Assembly: GCA_001897525.1 (NCBI GenBank)
Contig: MKTB01000003.1
Location: 434,001-498,000 of the forward strand
Reading direction: 5' to 3'
Length of the DNA: 64,000 bases
DNA from: Bacteroidetes bacterium 43-16
GTDB lineage: Bacteria; Bacteroidota; Bacteroidia; Chitinophagales; Chitinophagaceae
Positions within the stretch are counted from its first letter, which is position 1. Each line of letters begins with the position of its first letter. The notes under the pieces are model-generated. The model had not been told where the DNA came from. It saw only the letters and a program-made list of their open reading frames with translations, and made no database searches. The translations under genes were made by a program, and so were the position numbers. Shown one piece after another: positions 35,797 through 45,623 of this stretch.

Positions 35797-37380
35797 TTAT
35801 GGGTTTTGAACACATGCTGCATTTTGTGCGATCTCACCACCAGGGATCCTGAAGTTCAACAAAGGAGAACCGGATTGGATAGTTTTGTTATCGCTGTATA
35901 CGTTAGAGTTCCAGTGACCATTTACAGAGCGATCAATTGCTACAAGTGTAGTAACTCCTGATGGAAGTCTTGCCATTTGTCTTTTTGCATCGAACAAACG
36001 GAAACCTTCACCCCATAAATCCAGTCGTCTCTGGCGCCAGATTTCATTCACTAACTTATCTTTTGTGTTATAAGTAGTCGCATCAAAGCTGGTATTTCTT
36101 GTATCCATAAAGGCTTGCAAAACTGTTCTTGCACCAGCCAGGTCATTAGACATTGCAAGACCTTCTGCTTCAACCAAATACATTTCTGCGCTTCTCATTA
36201 AAGGATAATCGGCTAAGAAACTGGTAGGTTTAATAGAAGAGAACTTACGTTGACCACCTCTGTCCCAAAGGTTGAAAGGAGACTCAGCAGGTTTAGGACC
36301 AGATAAGGGTATCCACCAGGTGATACGATAATCTGAAGAGTCCAAACGCTTTGCAAATGGATCTGTACTGCTACCTAACCATAACCATCTACCGATTGCT
36401 TTCATACAGGTTGATGCATAACCACCAACTTTAGGATCCATATGAGACATGAAAGATGCATAGATACCATTCGCCTCTTGATTGATTTTAGATCCCCAGA
36501 TCCATTCTCTTGATCTCAGGTCATTAAATCCGGCATTCAGATCAATACGATCAGAAAGTGGGTAAGAACCTCTGGCTAATCTTGCATAGTCAGCAGCTTC
36601 ACTCCATTTTTGTTGGTATAAAGCAGCTCTTGCTCTCAATCCATAAAGTACATCAATATTGATCTGAGATTTATCGTTTGCTCTGGATACAATATTTGGA
36701 TCTTTAAGTAAAGTTTCAGCTTCTGTGAAGTCATTATTGATTTGTGCAACCACTTCTCTTAATGAAGCACGAGGATTAGCTACTTGTCCCGGTGTAGTAT
36801 AAATAGGAACTCCCAGGGCTTCATCAATAGTAGCGCCATTGGCTACTGCACCAAGTGCAGAGCTACCATTAGCAACAACATATTGAGGGCTGTTGTAAGC
36901 AAATTGATACGTTTGGATCAATTGTAAGTAAGCCCAACCTCTCATGGCATATGCCTGGCCTTTAATTTCATTTTTATCATAATCGGTACCATCAGCGGCA
37001 TCGATATGTTTCAAGATGAAGTTAGCATTGTTGATTACTGTATAATAAATGGCCCAAGGATGGCTGTCTCCTCCTCTTGCAGAGGAATAGTTAGCTTCTT
37101 CATAAAACCAGTTATAATCGGTCATCCCCAGATCTTCTCCCATTAAATCGTACATCAGATTGATGGAAGACATACCAAACTTTGTAGTAGACGCGACGGT
37201 ATAAAGTGTTGCGTGCATACCATTCACCACAGATCTTGCACCTTTAGTTGTAGTAAATACATCTTCATAGGCTACCTGATCTGTAGGTTTTGTGTCCAAA
37301 TAGGATTTCTTACAAGAGCTAGCACCGATTAAAACGGCTAATGCTAATCCTGTGAACCCAATATATTTGCTTATGTTCAT
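35797..37380 (-). CDS. SusD/RagB family outer-membrane nutrient-binding lipoprotein
   Basis: This 527-residue lipoprotein starts at the ATG at 37380 with Cys23 in the lipobox (IGASSC). SusD marks are SYLDTKPTDQV just after the Cys, the TPR-like helices with AMRGWAYLQLIQTYQF, PLMRSAEMYLVEAEGLA, and WRQRRLDLWGEGFRLFDAKR. SusD proteins form the lid over the SusC channel and capture ligands. It starts 55 bp after susC ends. The nearest secreted enzyme is a protease upstream of susC, so peptides are a plausible ligand, but this is inference. Confidence 0.94.
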   Translation of the reverse strand: MNISKYIGFTGLALAVLIGASSCKKSYLDTKPTDQVAYEDVFTTTKGARSVVNGMHATLYTVASTTKFGMSSINLMYDLMGEDLGMTDYNWFYEEANYSSARGGDSHPWAIYYTVINNANFILKHIDAADGTDYDKNEIKGQAYAMRGWAYLQLIQTYQFAYNSPQYVVANGSSALGAVANGATIDEALGVPIYTTPGQVANPRASLREVVAQINNDFTEAETLLKDPNIVSRANDKSQINIDVLYGLRARAALYQQKWSEAADYARLARGSYPLSDRIDLNAGFNDLRSREWIWGSKINQEANGIYASFMSHMDPKVGGYASTCMKAIGRWLWLGSSTDPFAKRLDSSDYRITWWIPLSGPKPAESPFNLWDRGGQRKFSSIKPTSFLADYPLMRSAEMYLVEAEGLAMSNDLAGARTVLQAFMDTRNTSFDATTYNTKDKLVNEIWRQRRLDLWGEGFRLFDAKRQMARLPSGVTTLVAIDRSVNGHWNSNVYSDNKTIQSGSPLLNFRIPGGEIAQNAACVQNP

Positions 37381-37435
37381 TGTTATCTTATTAATATTAT
37401 TCAATATGTTTTAATGCTACTATTTCTTTGCTAGA

Positions 37436-40400
37436 TTATAAACCTAAGTTAACACCGAAAACTACTGTTCTCATTGGGAAATAGGTAAAATCTGAACTTC
37501 CGAAGAATGAAGACTGAATATCAACCCCCTGACGTGCAGAAACATTAAATAAGTTATCTGCTGCAACATAAATTCTTGCATTTGTGATAGAAGCTCTGTT
37601 AAGCATTCTCGCAGGTAAATTATATCCGATGTTAAGGTTTCTCATTCTTAAGAAACTGTTACTGATCAGGAATCTATTAGATAAAGCACTGTTGAAACGT
37701 CCTGCAGCACCATAAGTGTGTTTAGGAAGAACATCTTCATTCAGCTCATCACCAGGTTGTTTCCATGAATTCAACAAGTCAGCATGCATCGCACGACCTA
37801 AAGCCGAACTAGATCCTGCTACTAACTGAGCATATAATCCATCATAGTATTTTCCACCTAAGCCAAAGGTAAAGGTAAAGCCTACATCAATATTCTTAAA
37901 TCTCAGGTTATTGCTCCAAGAACCTTCCAGATCACGGAAAGAAGAACCGAATGATTTAAAATCTCTTCTTGAGCTCAATGCAGCATAGTCAGCTGTTCTT
38001 TCACCTGTAGAAGCGGCATACCATGTTGGTTGACCGAATTCATTAACACCTGCGTATTCAGGTAACCAGAATGTATTCAATGCAGCACCTTTTGTGATAA
38101 TTGTACCAGAAGAGAATAAAGTATCCTCAGAACCTTGCATTTTCGTAATAGCATTACGGTTTAAGGCCAGGTTTAATTTAGTAGACCAGAATAATCCGCT
38201 TACTGTTTTAGGTCTCAAAACATCATAGCTGATGCTCGCTTCCAAACCACGGTTACGCATAGATCCTACGTTGGCATAGTATCCTGTAGAACCTGTAGAT
38301 GTAGCTAAAGGAAAGATGTATAACAAGTTGTTAGATCCTCTGTTATAAGCATCCAATGAAACGCTCAACCTGTTCTTTTTAGTAACTACATCAAGACCTA
38401 AGTTCATATCTACTGCACCTTCCCATCTTAAAGAACGGTTACCCCATCTTAAGAAAGTTAATGCCGGATTCTGATCATTTGCTGTGATACTGAACCTGTC
38501 CATCCATGGGTAGAAAGCTTCACCGGCAGAACCTTGCAAGGCATCATTACCGGAAACACCCCAGCTGAAACGAAGTTTAGCAAATTCCAGGTGTTTTTCA
38601 CTGAATTCTTTCATGAAACCTTCGTCGGAGAATACCCAACCCACACCTGCAGAACCAAAGTTACCCCATCTGGCTTCAGGAGAGAATCTTGAAGATCCGT
38701 TTCTACTGTAAGAACCAGAGATATAGTATTTGCGTTTGAAGTTATATTCAGCCTGAGCAAAATAAGTTTCAATTCTTAACCTGTTAATTACAGATCCGGA
38801 ACCTTCACCTACTGCAGCTCCATCCAATTCTTCATAACCAGGGATAGATACGGCATAACCGATCCTTCTTGCACTTAATGATGAATTCTTAAGATTATAG
38901 TTTTCATGACCCAAAGTCATTGAGAAGCTATGATCAGCGGAATCCTTGTTCAGATTAGAAGCTTGTGGCTTCCAGGTTATAAACTGGTTGAACGTGAAGT
39001 TGATATTAGTTGCTATACTTCTGGAACCTCTACCACCTACATTCTCCGCATCACCATAAACTGCATTATAGTAATTTAATGAGTTACCATTATAGTAGTT
39101 TAATGAAATGGTTGATTTGGCAACTAAGTCACGATAAATTTTAGCCTCTAAATAACCTACAGTATTACCTGTAACAGAAATAGTATTTGGCTTATCGTAA
39201 GTAAGTGAAGCTACGGTATTGGTACGTAAACCATTGTCATAACGACGGATTTGGTTCAATCCGTTCCAGGTTTCAGAAGCCTGGTTGTTACCAAAGTCAT
39301 ATTTATCAGTCCCGTCAGCATTTTTCATACGGGTTCCATCCTCGTTATACATATAAACAGGATAGATCGCTCCCATTTGCTGTGCAGTCATGAATGGATT
39401 AGAAAATGCATTTCCGGATCCTAAGAAGAATAATTGATCATCATAAGTAGCCTGCATTTTAAAGCCTGCACTCAACCAATTACTTATTTTTGAGTTTACA
39501 TTCAATAAACCGGTGATCCTGTGGTAATCAGAATTCTTAACGATACCCTGATCTCTTGTATAACCAATTGATAAATAATAATCACTATTATCATTACCAT
39601 TTTGAACAGACAAGTTATAGTTCTGACGAACCCCAACTCTTTCCAGTTCTTTCATCCAGTTATCAGTCCAGATTAATTGATCATCTCCCGGAATTACCTG
39701 TCCATATGTAGGTGAATTCGGATTGGTGTCAAATAATTGGTCATTGGGTACTCTATAAGCATTATAGCCTCCAAGATACTGAATGGCATCAAGAGATCCC
39801 AGGCTAGGGCTTTGTGCCATATCCACTAAACCGGCATAAGCTTTTTCATAATAATCTCTAACGCCCAGTGTTTTGTACGGTTTGATAAAACGGTTCAAAA
39901 GACCAACGGAAGCATCAAAAGAGATTCTTGGCTTATCACTCTTTTCACCACGCTTAGTGGTAATTAAGATTACACCATTTGCAGCACGTGCACCATATAC
40001 CGCTTTTGCTGTTGCATCTTTCAATACAACGATATCTTTAATATCCAAAGGATTGATGGAGTTAAGTGCTCCTGAATACGGCGCACCATCCAATACGATC
40101 AATGGAGAACTGCTCGCACTTAAAGAACCCTGACCACGTAACATGATATCAGGATTGCTACCAGGCTGTCCACCACCACTCGTAACTAATAAACCCGGAG
40201 CAGCACCATCCAAGGCGGCACCAACTGAGGTTACCGGTCTTTGAGCGATCTCTTTAGAGCTTACTGTATTCAAAGCACCTGTATAAGAACGTCTGTCGAT
40301 TTTCTGTCCATATACCTGAACACCTTCCAGTTCATTTTTAGTTTGCTCAGATCTCAATACAACCTGATAACTTGAGCTACCATCTAAACGGATCTCTTTA

Positions 40401-40639
40401 CTTTCAGAACCGTAATAGCTGATCACTAAAAAAGCCTTATCCTCAGGCACCTCAATAGTAAAGTTACCATTTTCATCTGCAGCAACACCTACTGTAGTTC
40501 CCTTAACTTCAATAGTGGCTCCAGTCAATACCTCACCCTTATCATCACGTACAGTACCATTTACTGTGCGGGATTGAGCAAGAGCTGTACTTACAGCAAC
40601 ACTCGAAACCATGGCGAATGTTAATAAAATTTTTCTCAT
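37436..40639 (-). CDS. SusC/RagA family TonB-linked outer-membrane transporter
   Basis: This 1067-residue TonB-dependent transporter has a signal peptide ending in ALAQ (residue 21) and a carboxypeptidase-regulatory-like domain at about 24-105 (VNGTVRDDKGEVLTGATIEVKG, shown by its first residues). A TonB-box-like ELEGVQVYG follows. The plug domain is at about 112-230, with LRGQGSLSASSSPLIVLDGAP and the SusC signature VLKDATAKAVYGARAANGVI. The rest is a 22-strand barrel ending in FPMRTVVFGVNLGL. It imports the substrate captured by its SusD partner, using TonB energy. Confidence 0.96.
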   Translation of the reverse strand: MRKILLTFAMVSSVAVSTALAQSRTVNGTVRDDKGEVLTGATIEVKGTTVGVAADENGNFTIEVPEDKAFLVISYYGSESKEIRLDGSSSYQVVLRSEQTKNELEGVQVYGQKIDRRSYTGALNTVSSKEIAQRPVTSVGAALDGAAPGLLVTSGGGQPGSNPDIMLRGQGSLSASSSPLIVLDGAPYSGALNSINPLDIKDIVVLKDATAKAVYGARAANGVILITTKRGEKSDKPRISFDASVGLLNRFIKPYKTLGVRDYYEKAYAGLVDMAQSPSLGSLDAIQYLGGYNAYRVPNDQLFDTNPNSPTYGQVIPGDDQLIWTDNWMKELERVGVRQNYNLSVQNGNDNSDYYLSIGYTRDQGIVKNSDYHRITGLLNVNSKISNWLSAGFKMQATYDDQLFFLGSGNAFSNPFMTAQQMGAIYPVYMYNEDGTRMKNADGTDKYDFGNNQASETWNGLNQIRRYDNGLRTNTVASLTYDKPNTISVTGNTVGYLEAKIYRDLVAKSTISLNYYNGNSLNYYNAVYGDAENVGGRGSRSIATNINFTFNQFITWKPQASNLNKDSADHSFSMTLGHENYNLKNSSLSARRIGYAVSIPGYEELDGAAVGEGSGSVINRLRIETYFAQAEYNFKRKYYISGSYSRNGSSRFSPEARWGNFGSAGVGWVFSDEGFMKEFSEKHLEFAKLRFSWGVSGNDALQGSAGEAFYPWMDRFSITANDQNPALTFLRWGNRSLRWEGAVDMNLGLDVVTKKNRLSVSLDAYNRGSNNLLYIFPLATSTGSTGYYANVGSMRNRGLEASISYDVLRPKTVSGLFWSTKLNLALNRNAITKMQGSEDTLFSSGTIITKGAALNTFWLPEYAGVNEFGQPTWYAASTGERTADYAALSSRRDFKSFGSSFRDLEGSWSNNLRFKNIDVGFTFTFGLGGKYYDGLYAQLVAGSSSALGRAMHADLLNSWKQPGDELNEDVLPKHTYGAAGRFNSALSNRFLISNSFLRMRNLNIGYNLPARMLNRASITNARIYVAADNLFNVSARQGVDIQSSFFGSSDFTYFPMRTVVFGVNLGL

Positions 40640-40709
40640 ACCCTAATTTAAAAATAAATAATAGATTATTTTTTTAATTAAAAAACCTCTGAATCGATAA
40701 ATCGACGCG

Positions 40710-40741
40710 CTAAGTTAACAAAAAATTAAAATAAAAAACAA
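40710..40741 (-). promoter_or_regulatory. Probable promoter of susC-susD
   Basis: On the minus strand TTG (40741-40739), a 21-bp spacer and TAACTTAG (40717-40710) match the Bacteroidota promoter with one mismatch in the -7 box. It lies ~70 bp upstream of the susC ATG and just downstream of the protease gene. A short inverted repeat TCGAT-AA-ATCGA (about 40693-40704) follows. Confidence 0.45.
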
Positions 40742-40773
40742 AAAATTAATTGCAATATTATTTCAAATCCTCA

Positions 40774-42621
40774 CTATTTGCTTATACTGATCATTTTAGA
40801 AACCTGTGCTCCATCGATATTCAATTGAATCATGTACACACCTGCAGCAAAAGAAGAACAATCTACGGCTTGGGTCTGGTTGATTACACCATTAAGCGTT
40901 TTTGTCATCAATTTTTGTCCTAAAGCGTTTATTACATTGATCTGAACATTTTTAGCCTCTTTAAGATTGAATCTTAAATTGAAAACACCATTTGAACTTG
41001 GATTTGGAAAGACCGTAAATGAATTTTCACTTAATTTATTCACTTTATTGATGCTTACTCCACCACCGTCAGTTCCGTTACATATAGATACAGGAGATGG
41101 ATTTAAGTAATCAAATCCTCTGTTCGCAGGATCTAATGTTTCTTTCAACCTGCTTTGAGCACCTGCAAATGCAGGGAAATTGGTTTGATCAAATGCATTG
41201 TCCCAGCCGTAGCTAAATTTGGAATATACTTTCTCTACACCAAATTGTCTGCCATCAGAACAAGTGTTGTTAGGACCACCGGACAAAACACCGATCACTC
41301 TACCAAAAATATCAAACAAAGCGCTACCGGAAGAACCACCGGCTGAACCACCTACCTGGGAAGAAACACCCCAGTGTGTAGCAGGTACAACAACCTGATT
41401 AAAACGATCTGATGCATCAATTGTTTCTGATACAGCAAGCTTCATCGCATCACCACCAGGATGGTGGAACCCGATGAACTTAGTGTAGGTATCTAACAGT
41501 TCATCATTTGTATAGCTTGATTTCTTAGACCAACCTGCCATCCATGCATCAGGAATTTTGGTAAAATCATCATTCAACTCTAACATCAAAAAGTCCTGTA
41601 CGAGTTTATTCTCACTCGGCTGACCCATAGATGGGTAGTTACTTCTTGATACAAATTTTGCACCTTCGGTCAATACTGGAGAAGTAGTCTGGCTAGGTGC
41701 TCCTGTACCATCACAGTTAGCAGTAAGGTAGTTGAACCTGAATTGCCAGTATTGGAAATTATCGTCTGTTCTTTCATTGTTGCTGTCACAGTGCGATGCA
41801 GTTGCAAATAATCTTTTACAGTTAGATGCTGTATTTTCTGTACTGTTTATTAATGTTCCGGAACAAAACCCGATATCATTATAAGCCGCATTAGAAGCGA
41901 TCAAAATTCTCGCTACACTTTTCTTCAGGTCAGCAATGTCGCTTCCCTGAGGACAAATCGCATTTACCTGGCAAATCGCAGAACCACCGTACACACCACC
42001 CGGATATTGCGGAGGGTTGGCTTGTGTTTCCTGGAATTGAGTCCACTCATTTTCCAAACCACGATACATAGCACCTGCAAACTTGATCAGGTATTTTACC
42101 TGGCTTACATCTGCGTCTGCGGTGAAGTTCATTTCTATATTTACAACAGATCCTACTATTGGTTCATTAGAGTAATGATCTGATTTTGGATTATGCTCAC
42201 TTGTATAAGCGCCTAAAACCTGTTTACCATTTTGGTTGGTCACATATAAAGAGACTCCTTTTGGTAAATGAAATTTTTCGTACATCAGCACAATACCCTG
42301 GGCATCAGGAACCTCAACAGAAAGGCGCCAGATCTTTTCCCCGTTCTCTAAATAAGTCCACTGACCGGATTTGTGGAAATCAATTCCCGCCGGTAGTGTA
42401 ATCCCGCTACGGAACATGGTTCCATCTACCTTCACGGCATCTTCTCTAATTAGCTTTTCATAATCAGGACGCTCCAAAGTAATGGTAGCGCTTCCTACTT
42501 GTGTGCTATTTCCTAATGACATTGATTTAGGAAATCCACCTAGTCCAACCTGAGCATTTGATTTTCCTGAAAAAAACATTGATGCTCCCGCAACAAGCGT
42601 AATGAAGAATAATTTTTTCAT
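40774..42621 (-). CDS. T9SS-secreted trypsin-like serine protease (lysyl-endopeptidase type)
   Basis: The start is set at the ATG at 42621 (615 residues). The signal peptide is about residues 1-24. An N-terminal propeptide-like beta domain covers about 30-200. The catalytic triad of the S1 chymotrypsin-type fold is visible: His277 in FATASHC, Asp343 in VQDFLMLEL, Ser433 in GGSSGSAL. Paired Cys residues (SAICQVNAICPQ, FCSGTL) fit the lysyl endopeptidase group. The last ~80 residues are a type A sorting domain (FTVFPNPSSN ... AGVYMIQLN). Surface or extracellular proteolysis is expected. It lies 134 bp upstream of susC on the same strand. Confidence 0.92.
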   Translation of the reverse strand: MKKLFFITLVAGASMFFSGKSNAQVGLGGFPKSMSLGNSTQVGSATITLERPDYEKLIREDAVKVDGTMFRSGITLPAGIDFHKSGQWTYLENGEKIWRLSVEVPDAQGIVLMYEKFHLPKGVSLYVTNQNGKQVLGAYTSEHNPKSDHYSNEPIVGSVVNIEMNFTADADVSQVKYLIKFAGAMYRGLENEWTQFQETQANPPQYPGGVYGGSAICQVNAICPQGSDIADLKKSVARILIASNAAYNDIGFCSGTLINSTENTASNCKRLFATASHCDSNNERTDDNFQYWQFRFNYLTANCDGTGAPSQTTSPVLTEGAKFVSRSNYPSMGQPSENKLVQDFLMLELNDDFTKIPDAWMAGWSKKSSYTNDELLDTYTKFIGFHHPGGDAMKLAVSETIDASDRFNQVVVPATHWGVSSQVGGSAGGSSGSALFDIFGRVIGVLSGGPNNTCSDGRQFGVEKVYSKFSYGWDNAFDQTNFPAFAGAQSRLKETLDPANRGFDYLNPSPVSICNGTDGGGVSINKVNKLSENSFTVFPNPSSNGVFNLRFNLKEAKNVQINVINALGQKLMTKTLNGVINQTQAVDCSSFAAGVYMIQLNIDGAQVSKMISISK

Positions 42622-42991
42622 GATAAATTGTAAAAAATTAAACAATAAATTTATAATTTGTGTCTGTAAATATAGTAAAGAAATGTTAAGTAGCAATTTA
42701 TTTTTACAGTTAAGATGATACGAATTACCAAAAGGTTGGAAAAGAAGAAAACATTTTTATCGGTTTTTTTAATTTTCATTTTGACTTTTCTCCGGAGGAA
42801 ATCCACACACTGTGTATATTTTTTTTCAAAAAATTTCTTCACATAAAAATTACTTTATAATATTGTACAAGAATTCGTTCTTACTAACCCATTTTTAAAA
42901 AGTTCAGCGCCGGAAATCGTTGAACTTTTTTCTTTTTTATCCTTTGAAACCCACGCCAGCAGCCGGTTTCAAGTTTTTTATTTTTTTATCC
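42622..42991. other. Divergent intergenic region with an orphan terminator
   Basis: This 370-bp AT-rich stretch separates the protease (minus) and pseudouridine synthase (plus) genes. It contains a 43-codon plus-strand frame (42715-42846, Lys/Phe-rich, not convincing) and a terminator-like hairpin at 42897-42930 that follows no established gene. The promoter of the protease gene must also be here. Confidence 0.5.
42897..42930 (+). terminator. Orphan terminator-like hairpin
   Basis: AAAAAGTTCAGCG pairs with CGTTGAACTTTTT (13 bp, one G-T pair, 8-base loop) and is followed by TCTTTTTT. It lies 62 bp upstream of the pseudouridine synthase ATG, so it would end a short upstream plus-strand transcript or attenuate the gene. 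Confidence 0.6.
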
Positions 42992-43591
42992 ATGTCTTCA
43001 TTCAAATATATTTTGTTCTACAAGCCCTTCCAGGTGCTTTCGCAATTTTCGAAAGAAGGTGATAAAAAAACGCTTGCTGATTTTTTAAGCGGCCTGGAAA
43101 AAAATATTTATCCTGTAGGCCGATTAGACTACGATAGCGAAGGATTACTCTTGCTCACCAACGATACATCCCTCAATCAAAAATTACTACACCCGAAACA
43201 TGCGCATCAAAAAACATATTGGGTACAGGTCGAAGGACAAGCTCAAAATCAGGACCTCCTTGAATTACAAAAAGGTGTTACAATTTCTGTAAACGGCAAA
43301 ACCCATAAGACGGCTCCTGCGAAAGCATATGTACTGGACAAGATCCCGGAAGTCCCGGAACGCAACCCTCCTATCCGTTTTCGTAAAGAGATCCCCACTA
43401 CCTGGCTGTCCATAACAATAGGAGAAGGTAAAAACAGGCAGGTTCGTAAAATGACTGCCGCTATCGGGTTTCCCACCTTAAGACTGATACGCGTAGCTAT
43501 AGGAAATATTACAATCGGCGACCTGCAGCCCGGCACCTACAGGACATTAGACCTTAATGAGGTGAAGCTACTGATGCAAAAAGCAATGTAA
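42992..43591 (+). CDS. rluE: RluE/RsuA-type pseudouridine synthase
   Basis: This 199-residue protein starts at the ATG at 42992. It lacks the N-terminal S4 domain, which fits RluE, the enzyme that modifies 23S rRNA U2457. The catalytic Asp46 is in GRLDYDSEGLLLLTND, followed by KTYWVQVEG and the IGEGKNRQVRKMTAAIGFPTLRLIR block typical of the RsuA/RluE clade. The RluE label rests on length and the missing S4; the precise target uridine is inferred. A terminator-like hairpin precedes it. Confidence 0.88.
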   Translation: MSSFKYILFYKPFQVLSQFSKEGDKKTLADFLSGLEKNIYPVGRLDYDSEGLLLLTNDTSLNQKLLHPKHAHQKTYWVQVEGQAQNQDLLELQKGVTISVNGKTHKTAPAKAYVLDKIPEVPERNPPIRFRKEIPTTWLSITIGEGKNRQVRKMTAAIGFPTLRLIRVAIGNITIGDLQPGTYRTLDLNEVKLLMQKAM

Positions 43592-43681
43592 GCCTCTTCA
43601 ACCCACATAATAATTACATAACCCCAGCCTAACGTTAGCGTAATACAGATTTTTTTGCTTTGTTTAAAACCAGTACAGAGC

Positions 43682-44539
43682 ATGGCTAGAAAAGTTTCGG
43701 TTGTTGTAATAAGTGATGTGCATTTAGGTACTTATGGTTGCCATGCAACGGAGTTACTTAATTATCTTAAAAGTATTGAACCCAAAATACTGGTACTGAA
43801 CGGCGACATTATTGATGCCTGGCAATTCAGCAAAAGCTATTTTCCGCATACGCATTTTGAGGTCATCAATGAGATCTTCAAAAAAGTGGCTAAAGGCACC
43901 CGTGTCGTGTACATCACAGGTAACCATGATGAATTCCTGAGAAGATACTCTGACATGGAAGTGGGCAATATCCTGCTTACGGATAAATTCCTGCTCAATA
44001 TTGACAATAAGAAAACCTGGATCTTCCACGGAGATGTATTTGACAATACCACCAAAGGTGCTGCCAAGATCTTAGCCAAACTCGGCGGTAAAGGATATGA
44101 CTTCCTGATCCTGCTCAACAGTATGGTGAATGCCTGCCTGAAGATACTGGGAAAAAATAAAGTTTCTTTCTCGAAAAGGGTCAAGAACAGTGTCAAGAAA
44201 GCCGTTGCTTACATCAACAAATTTGAGACAACGATTGCAGAGCTCGCCATTGAGAAGAATTATGATTATGTTGTTTGCGGCCATATCCACCAGCCGTGCA
44301 TCAAAGAAATTGAAACAAATGCAGGAAAGGTACAGTACCTCAATTCTGGTGACTGGGTAGAAAACCTGAGCGCTTTGGAATACAATAACGGCAACTGGGA
44401 ATTGTATCAATACAATGCCACTGATTTTGCGGAGCAAACCATTGAACGTGCCTTAAAAAAAGCACCTGAAGCCAATATAGAGGCCGACATTTTTAAATAC
44501 ATTCATTACAGTCAGTCCATTAATCATAAAAGCGTGTAG
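43682..44539 (+). CDS. LpxH-like metallophosphoesterase (UDP-2,3-diacylglucosamine diphosphatase family)
   Basis: This 285-residue protein starts at the ATG at 43682. All calcineurin-type metal motifs are present: SDVHLG (Asp12, His14), LNGDIIDAW, TGNHDE, HGD and GHIHQP. A hydrophobic helical insert with FLILLNSMVNACLKIL near 140-160 probably dips into the membrane, as in LpxH. It is longer than classical LpxH (~240). Homologues in Bacteroidota are annotated as UDP-2,3-diacylglucosamine hydrolases. It is followed after 9 bp by a glycosyltransferase gene, suggesting work on a shared glycolipid. Confidence 0.85.
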   Translation: MARKVSVVVISDVHLGTYGCHATELLNYLKSIEPKILVLNGDIIDAWQFSKSYFPHTHFEVINEIFKKVAKGTRVVYITGNHDEFLRRYSDMEVGNILLTDKFLLNIDNKKTWIFHGDVFDNTTKGAAKILAKLGGKGYDFLILLNSMVNACLKILGKNKVSFSKRVKNSVKKAVAYINKFETTIAELAIEKNYDYVVCGHIHQPCIKEIETNAGKVQYLNSGDWVENLSALEYNNGNWELYQYNATDFAEQTIERALKKAPEANIEADIFKYIHYSQSINHKSV

Positions 44540-44548
44540 CCTGTCGGT

Positions 44549-45553
44549 ATGAAAATATTCTATGCCGTACAGGCAACGGGTAATGGCCATATCAGCAGGG
44601 CTATGGAACTGCTGCCCTACTTAAATCAATATGGCACTGTAGATGTTTTTTTAAGCGGTAGTAATTCTAGTCTTGACTCCACATTACCTGTACTTTTAAG
44701 AAGCAAAGGTTTAAGTTTATTCTATACCCATAGTGGCGGGCTGGACCTTAAGCGAATCGCCAAAAGCCTTGCTCCCATTGAAGTGTACAGGACGGCAAAA
44801 AGTTTACCTGTTGAACGATACGATCTTGTTATCAATGATTTTGAAGCTATATGCGCCATATCTTGTCGTATTAAAAACAAAGCTGCTGTTCACTTCGGGC
44901 ACCAGGCCAGCTTCGCTTCTGCTGCAGTTCCCCGGCCAGAGAACAAAAGCATAGCCAGCGAGTTTATTTTAAAACATTTTGCCCGTTCTTCACTCAATAT
45001 AGGCCTGCACTTCCGGCCTTACGATAAGTTTATTTTACCCCCGGTCATTAAATCTGAAATATGGAACTCAAAGCCTTTTTCCGGCAATCATATTTGCGTG
45101 TATTTACCCTCCCTTTCTGACCTGGAAGTTTATAAGCATATACATAAAATAGCTGATCAAAAATTTGAGGTATTCTCTAAAGAAGTGAAAAGCGTGGAAC
45201 AGAAAGGAAATTGCACCTTTATCCCTGTCAATAAAGATGCCTTTAACCGGAGTATGATCCACAGTGCCGGTATGATCACTAATGCCGGTTTCGAGACCCC
45301 CGCAGAAGCCATGTTCCTGGATAAAAAATTATTGGTAGTGCCCATTGGCGGGCAGTATGAACAAAAGTGTAATGCCGCAGCCCTGCGGCATCTCGGGCCT
45401 ACGGTGATAGATAAGATCACACCTTTATTTTGCGAGCAGATCATTAAATGGCTGGAGCTGCCTGTACCGGTATATGATAAAACATTTTACCTGCCGACCG
45501 CTACTATTGCAGATCAGATGATGCAAACTGTACGTTCTAAAATTTTACATTAA
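44549..45553 (+). CDS. MurG-like glycosyltransferase family protein
   Basis: This 334-residue GT-B protein has the N-terminal glycine motif GNGHISRAMELLPYL (residues 11-25). The donor-binding C-domain carries ITNAGFETPAEAMFLDKKLLVVP and the GGQYEQKCNAAAL segment, matching the MJ1255-like group of glycosyltransferases (GT28 C-terminal type). It starts 9 bp after the LpxH-like gene, so the two are co-translated. Sugar donor and acceptor are unknown; glycolipid synthesis is the best guess from the neighbour. Confidence 0.85.
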   Translation: MKIFYAVQATGNGHISRAMELLPYLNQYGTVDVFLSGSNSSLDSTLPVLLRSKGLSLFYTHSGGLDLKRIAKSLAPIEVYRTAKSLPVERYDLVINDFEAICAISCRIKNKAAVHFGHQASFASAAVPRPENKSIASEFILKHFARSSLNIGLHFRPYDKFILPPVIKSEIWNSKPFSGNHICVYLPSLSDLEVYKHIHKIADQKFEVFSKEVKSVEQKGNCTFIPVNKDAFNRSMIHSAGMITNAGFETPAEAMFLDKKLLVVPIGGQYEQKCNAAALRHLGPTVIDKITPLFCEQIIKWLELPVPVYDKTFYLPTATIADQMMQTVRSKILH

Positions 45554-45623
45554 AATGATAGCCTGCACCTATGTTTGCATTGAGCCAATATAGGAGACAG
45601 CCGCCTTTAGTTTTTACTCCAGA

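Noticed and set aside
42651-42842. 63-codon minus-strand frame upstream of the protease gene
   Set aside because: It is Lys/Phe/Ile-rich, as expected from random AT-rich DNA, has no family resemblance and overlaps the likely promoter.
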